Made by a program: the position numbers and the translations under genes
Part shown: piece after piece, positions 4,988 through 7,151 of the stretch
Layout of the letters: each line of letters starts with the position of its first letter
Position numbering within the stretch: position 1 is the first letter of the stretch
Assembly (NCBI GenBank): GCA_027001815.1
Contig: JALTLT010000085.1
Span: 1 to 7,151 of the forward strand
Source of the DNA: Gammaproteobacteria bacterium
GTDB taxonomy: Bacteria > Pseudomonadota > Gammaproteobacteria > JALTLT01
Direction: 5' to 3'
Length of the DNA: 7,151 nucleotides
The notes under the pieces: generated by a model
Databases searched by the model: none
What the model was told of the DNA's origin: nothing
What the model saw: only the letters and a program-made list of their open reading frames with translations

Positions 4988-5474
4988 AAAGGATGGAAGG
5001 AACCGCGCACGCCCGGAGGGGGGCAGGCGCACGGGGCGGGGCGTCCAGCCCGTCTCTCTTCACTTCCATCGGTGGCATGGGACCGTGCATTTCCGTGCTT
5101 GGCAGGACAGGATGCCCCGGCCGGTTGCACCGTGACTTCACGGGCGACCGGGGTTTCGCCCCGGAGGCGGAGTCCGGGAGGTTTTCCCAGGGTCAGGGGG
5201 TGTGCCATGCAGAGGCCGGTAGTTGGGGACGTCGAAAGTGCGTCACGGCGGATGGGGATCCGTTTTCGATCGCCGATGCGGCACCGGGTCTCGTGCCCCG
5301 CCTCCCTCGCCTGCCGCCCGGTACGACAGTCGTGCCGTCTGTCCCTTCGTCATCGTCCCTCCCCCTCGGATCTTCCCCCCTCTCATCGTTCGCCGGATGT
5401 GCTCTCTTCCGTTGACCCGGAATACGACACCGGTTGCGGCCGGCTCTACAACAGGCTCCCGAGGTGCAACTGTC
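4987..5474 (+). other. Long GC-rich 5' leader of the cytochrome operon
   Basis: About 490 nt separate the predicted start from the octahaem cytochrome ATG. It contains small hairpins at 5130-5143 (CCGTG, loop ACTT, CACGG), 5148-5164 (CCGGGG, loop TTTCG, CCCCGG) and 5320-5336 (GGTACGA, loop CAG, TCGTGCC). A C-rich, G-poor tract lies at 5341-5394, with about 28 C and 7 G in 54 nt, as in rho-utilisation sites. I could not match it to any riboswitch class. A frame from ATG 5207, with AGGGGGTG just upstream, runs 91 codons to a stop overlapping the cytochrome ATG, but its Arg/Pro/Ser-rich product resembles no family. The leader may be regulatory, or it may simply be noncoding with a second, unseen promoter. 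Confidence 0.4.
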
Positions 5475-6578
5475 ATGCGTGACCTCCATTTCCGTTGGAT
5501 ACCGATGTTGGCGGGCATTCTGTTTCTGGGCGGAATATCCGATACGGTGCGCGCAGGAGAAGAACTCAACTGCCTTATCTGCCACAAGCACCGTGGGCTG
5601 AGCAGGATCGATGAGAAGGGCAACTTCCGCCTCTTCTATATCAACAACGAGCTGTTCGAGTCCGGTCCCCATCGCCGTAACAAGTGCAAGGACTGTCATA
5701 CGGACATCGATCGCATTCCGCACAATCCGGCCAGGAAGGTGGATTGTGCCCAGGAGTGTCATATCGTGGAGCCTTCCGGCAAGAGGAACTTTTCCCACAA
5801 GCCCATCGCCGAGACCCTGGCGCGGAGCGTGCATGGGCGGTTCGACGAAAACGGCGATCCCAAGCCCTATGCTGAGGATTATCCGGGCTGCAAGGATTGC
5901 CACGACCAGCCGCTCTACCGTCCTCTCTCGGTCTGGAAGGGAGAGGTGAGGCCCGGTGTCTCCACCCGTGCCGTCACCCGCTGCAAGAGCTGTCACCGCA
6001 GCGGGAATTTCGCGGAGGACTTCTACGAACATGTCACCTCCAGGCTGCGCAAGACCCGTTTCCCCATGGAGGTGATCGAGAAGTGCGCCAAGTGCCACCA
6101 GGATCCGGCTTTCCTCGACCGGCACGACCTCGATGACGCCGTCACCACCTACAAGCAGACCTTCCATGGCAAGCTGATTGCGCTCGGCTCCGAGCGCACA
6201 CCGGACTGCCTCGACTGTCATGTGGTGGAGGGAGAGAACCTCCATCTGATCGAGGCGAGGGAGAAGGCGACCTCCTCGGTCAACCCGGCCAATCTTCCCC
6301 GCACCTGTCGGGCCTCCGACTGCCACAAGAAGGCGGGGCCGATGCTCGCCGGTTTCCAGGTCCATGTGACCTACGACCGGGAGAAATACCCTCTCCAGTT
6401 CTACATGCTGATCTTCTTCAAGGCATTGATGGCGGGTGTGCTCTACTTCTTCCTGGTACTGATATTCCTGGAGCTGTTGCGGCGCCTCTTCCCCGGTTTC
6501 TCGTTCATCCGGCCGAAAGCGGAGGATGAGGACGAGGAAGACGATATCGGTCCGGAACCCGGCCCCCGGCGGAGTTGA
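5475..6578 (+). CDS. Membrane-anchored octahaem c-type cytochrome
   Basis: This gene encodes 367 residues. ATG 5475 is chosen because GAGGTG lies 8 nt upstream and it begins a signal peptide with likely cleavage after VRA (residue 27); the frame is open further upstream but without such features. Six CX2CH sites start at Cys 33, 71, 139, 170, 204 and 245. A CX3CH site starts at Cys 91 (CAQECH) and a CX4CH site at Cys 278 (CRASDCH), for eight haems in all. Ten or so further histidines could serve as distal ligands. A single helix at about 308-336 anchors the C-terminus, followed by an acidic tail (EDEDEEDD) that should face the cytoplasm, leaving the haems in the periplasm. The next gene encodes a membrane cytochrome b, so the pair probably passes electrons between the quinone pool and periplasmic carriers. 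The direction of flow is not shown. It is not a NapC/NrfH homologue by layout. Confidence 0.93.
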   Translation: MRDLHFRWIPMLAGILFLGGISDTVRAGEELNCLICHKHRGLSRIDEKGNFRLFYINNELFESGPHRRNKCKDCHTDIDRIPHNPARKVDCAQECHIVEPSGKRNFSHKPIAETLARSVHGRFDENGDPKPYAEDYPGCKDCHDQPLYRPLSVWKGEVRPGVSTRAVTRCKSCHRSGNFAEDFYEHVTSRLRKTRFPMEVIEKCAKCHQDPAFLDRHDLDDAVTTYKQTFHGKLIALGSERTPDCLDCHVVEGENLHLIEAREKATSSVNPANLPRTCRASDCHKKAGPMLAGFQVHVTYDREKYPLQFYMLIFFKALMAGVLYFFLVLIFLELLRRLFPGFSFIRPKAEDEDEEDDIGPEPGPRRS

Positions 6579-6591
6579 AGGAGGAACGAAG

Positions 6592-7151
6592 ATGCCCAAG
6601 TATGAACCGATCATCGTCAAGGAAGGGAAGCGTTACTTCTACCGCTTCTCCGCCCATCAGCGCCTCCAGCACGTGGTCCTATTCAGCAGCGTGATCCTGC
6701 TGGCGCTGACCGGCTTTCCCCTGAGACACGCGGAGGAACCGTGGGCCAGGCCTCTGTACGATTTCATGGGTGGTCCCGAGCTGGCGCCCATGATCCACCG
6801 GGCCGCGGGTACCGTGCTGCTGACCCTGTTCGTATACCACACCATCTACTGGATGGTGCTCTTCTACCGGAACCATCTTCTCAAGCTGAAACGGGAGGGT
6901 CGTCTGACCCTCGCCAACGGCATCAGGGAGTTCTTCCGTCAGGAGATGATCCCCAACAAGAAGGATCTCCACGACATCATCCATCTGTGGCAGTACCTCT
7001 TCTATCTCAAGCCGACGCCGCCGCGCCATGAGCGAATGTCGTGGAGGGAGAAGTTCGACTATTTCGCACCCTACTGGGGTATTCCGATCCTCGGCCCCGC
7101 GGGGGTCGCCCTCTGGTGGCGGGACGAGATATCGCACTACGTGCCGGGTAT
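6592..7151 (+). CDS. Membrane cytochrome b (formate dehydrogenase gamma / b561-like), N-terminal part
   Basis: ATG 6592 follows a strong GAAGGAGG ribosome site 13 nt after the cytochrome c stop. The frame stays open for 186 codons to the window edge, so the C-terminus is missing. The start FSAHQRLQH (19-27) leading into a hydrophobic helix (28-44, ending LTGFPL) is typical of the cytochrome b family that includes formate dehydrogenase gamma subunits. A second helix spans about 68-91 and contains His69 and His83. His22 or His27 with His69 or His83 are candidate haem b ligands. A long basic loop (92-157) precedes the motif REKFDYFAPYWG (152-163) and a third helix (about 162-176). Such proteins exchange electrons between membrane quinones and a partner subunit; here the partner is most likely the octahaem protein just upstream. 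The exact subfamily is uncertain. Confidence 0.9.
   Translation, partial: MPKYEPIIVKEGKRYFYRFSAHQRLQHVVLFSSVILLALTGFPLRHAEEPWARPLYDFMGGPELAPMIHRAAGTVLLTLFVYHTIYWMVLFYRNHLLKLKREGRLTLANGIREFFRQEMIPNKKDLHDIIHLWQYLFYLKPTPPRHERMSWREKFDYFAPYWGIPILGPAGVALWWRDEISHYVPG

Noticed and set aside
5073..5090. Sigma-54-like sequence TGGCATGGGACCGTGCAT
   Set aside because: The distance between the invariant GG and GC is 11 bp instead of 10, and the -12 element lacks TTGC.
5100..5240. Riboswitch candidate (cyclic-di-GMP or cobalamin type) in the leader
   Set aside because: Hairpins are present, but the conserved sequence blocks of these classes cannot be found by eye.
4955..5415. Leader-region ORFs starting at TTG 4955 and ATG 4993
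   Set aside because: The starts have no properly spaced ribosome site (AGGAGGTG is 19 nt before ATG 4993), and the products are low-complexity with no similarity. Only the ATG 5207 frame is kept, as a speculative finding.
5412..5417. TTGACC as a -35 of a second promoter for the octahaem gene
   Set aside because: No -10-like hexamer is found 16-18 bp downstream.
5193..6620. 475-codon open frame on the - strand
   Set aside because: It lies opposite the octahaem cytochrome, whose signal peptide, eight haem sites and anchor leave no doubt about the strand. The antisense frame has no domain and is a GC-rich shadow.

Overview
This 7.15-kb window reads as chromosomal DNA of a GC-rich, facultatively anaerobic proteobacterium. 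It is probably a gammaproteobacterium, because the CysZ protein keeps the E. coli-type motifs almost throughout. The species cannot be named from the sequence alone. The dominant theme is electron transfer by multihaem c-type cytochromes.

Left part (1-2734, + strand): the 3' end of an NHL-repeat beta-propeller gene is followed after 1 nt by a gene for an exported 810-residue cytochrome with 18 CXXCH haem sites, built from a repeating block of about four haems. The pair looks co-translated. It faces a convergent cysZ-type sulfate-permease gene (2795-3535, - strand), which has a recognisable promoter and terminator.

Middle part (3536-4888): two very small putative membrane proteins (60 and 36 residues) and much palindromic DNA. 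An intergenic repeat related to GGCAGGATGTTGAAAAAGG occurs at 2755-2788, at 3599-3679 (diverged) and at both ends of a roughly 370-bp element of nested inverted repeats (4474-4843). The right end of that element is a perfect bidirectional terminator hairpin.

Right part (4889-7151, + strand): two identical, perfect FNR boxes (TTGATCTGTATCAA) lie 50 bp apart. The second is exactly where a class II FNR site should be relative to an extended -10 element. A leader of about 490 nt follows, then a membrane-anchored octahaem cytochrome c, with one CX3CH and one CX4CH site besides six CX2CH sites. Downstream, after 13 nt, is a di-haem-type membrane cytochrome b that runs off the window.

Working model (inference): under low oxygen FNR switches on a quinone-linked b/c cytochrome module at the inner membrane. 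The 18-haem cytochrome and its NHL partner could carry electrons further through the periplasm or to the cell surface. The terminal acceptor or donor is not visible here.
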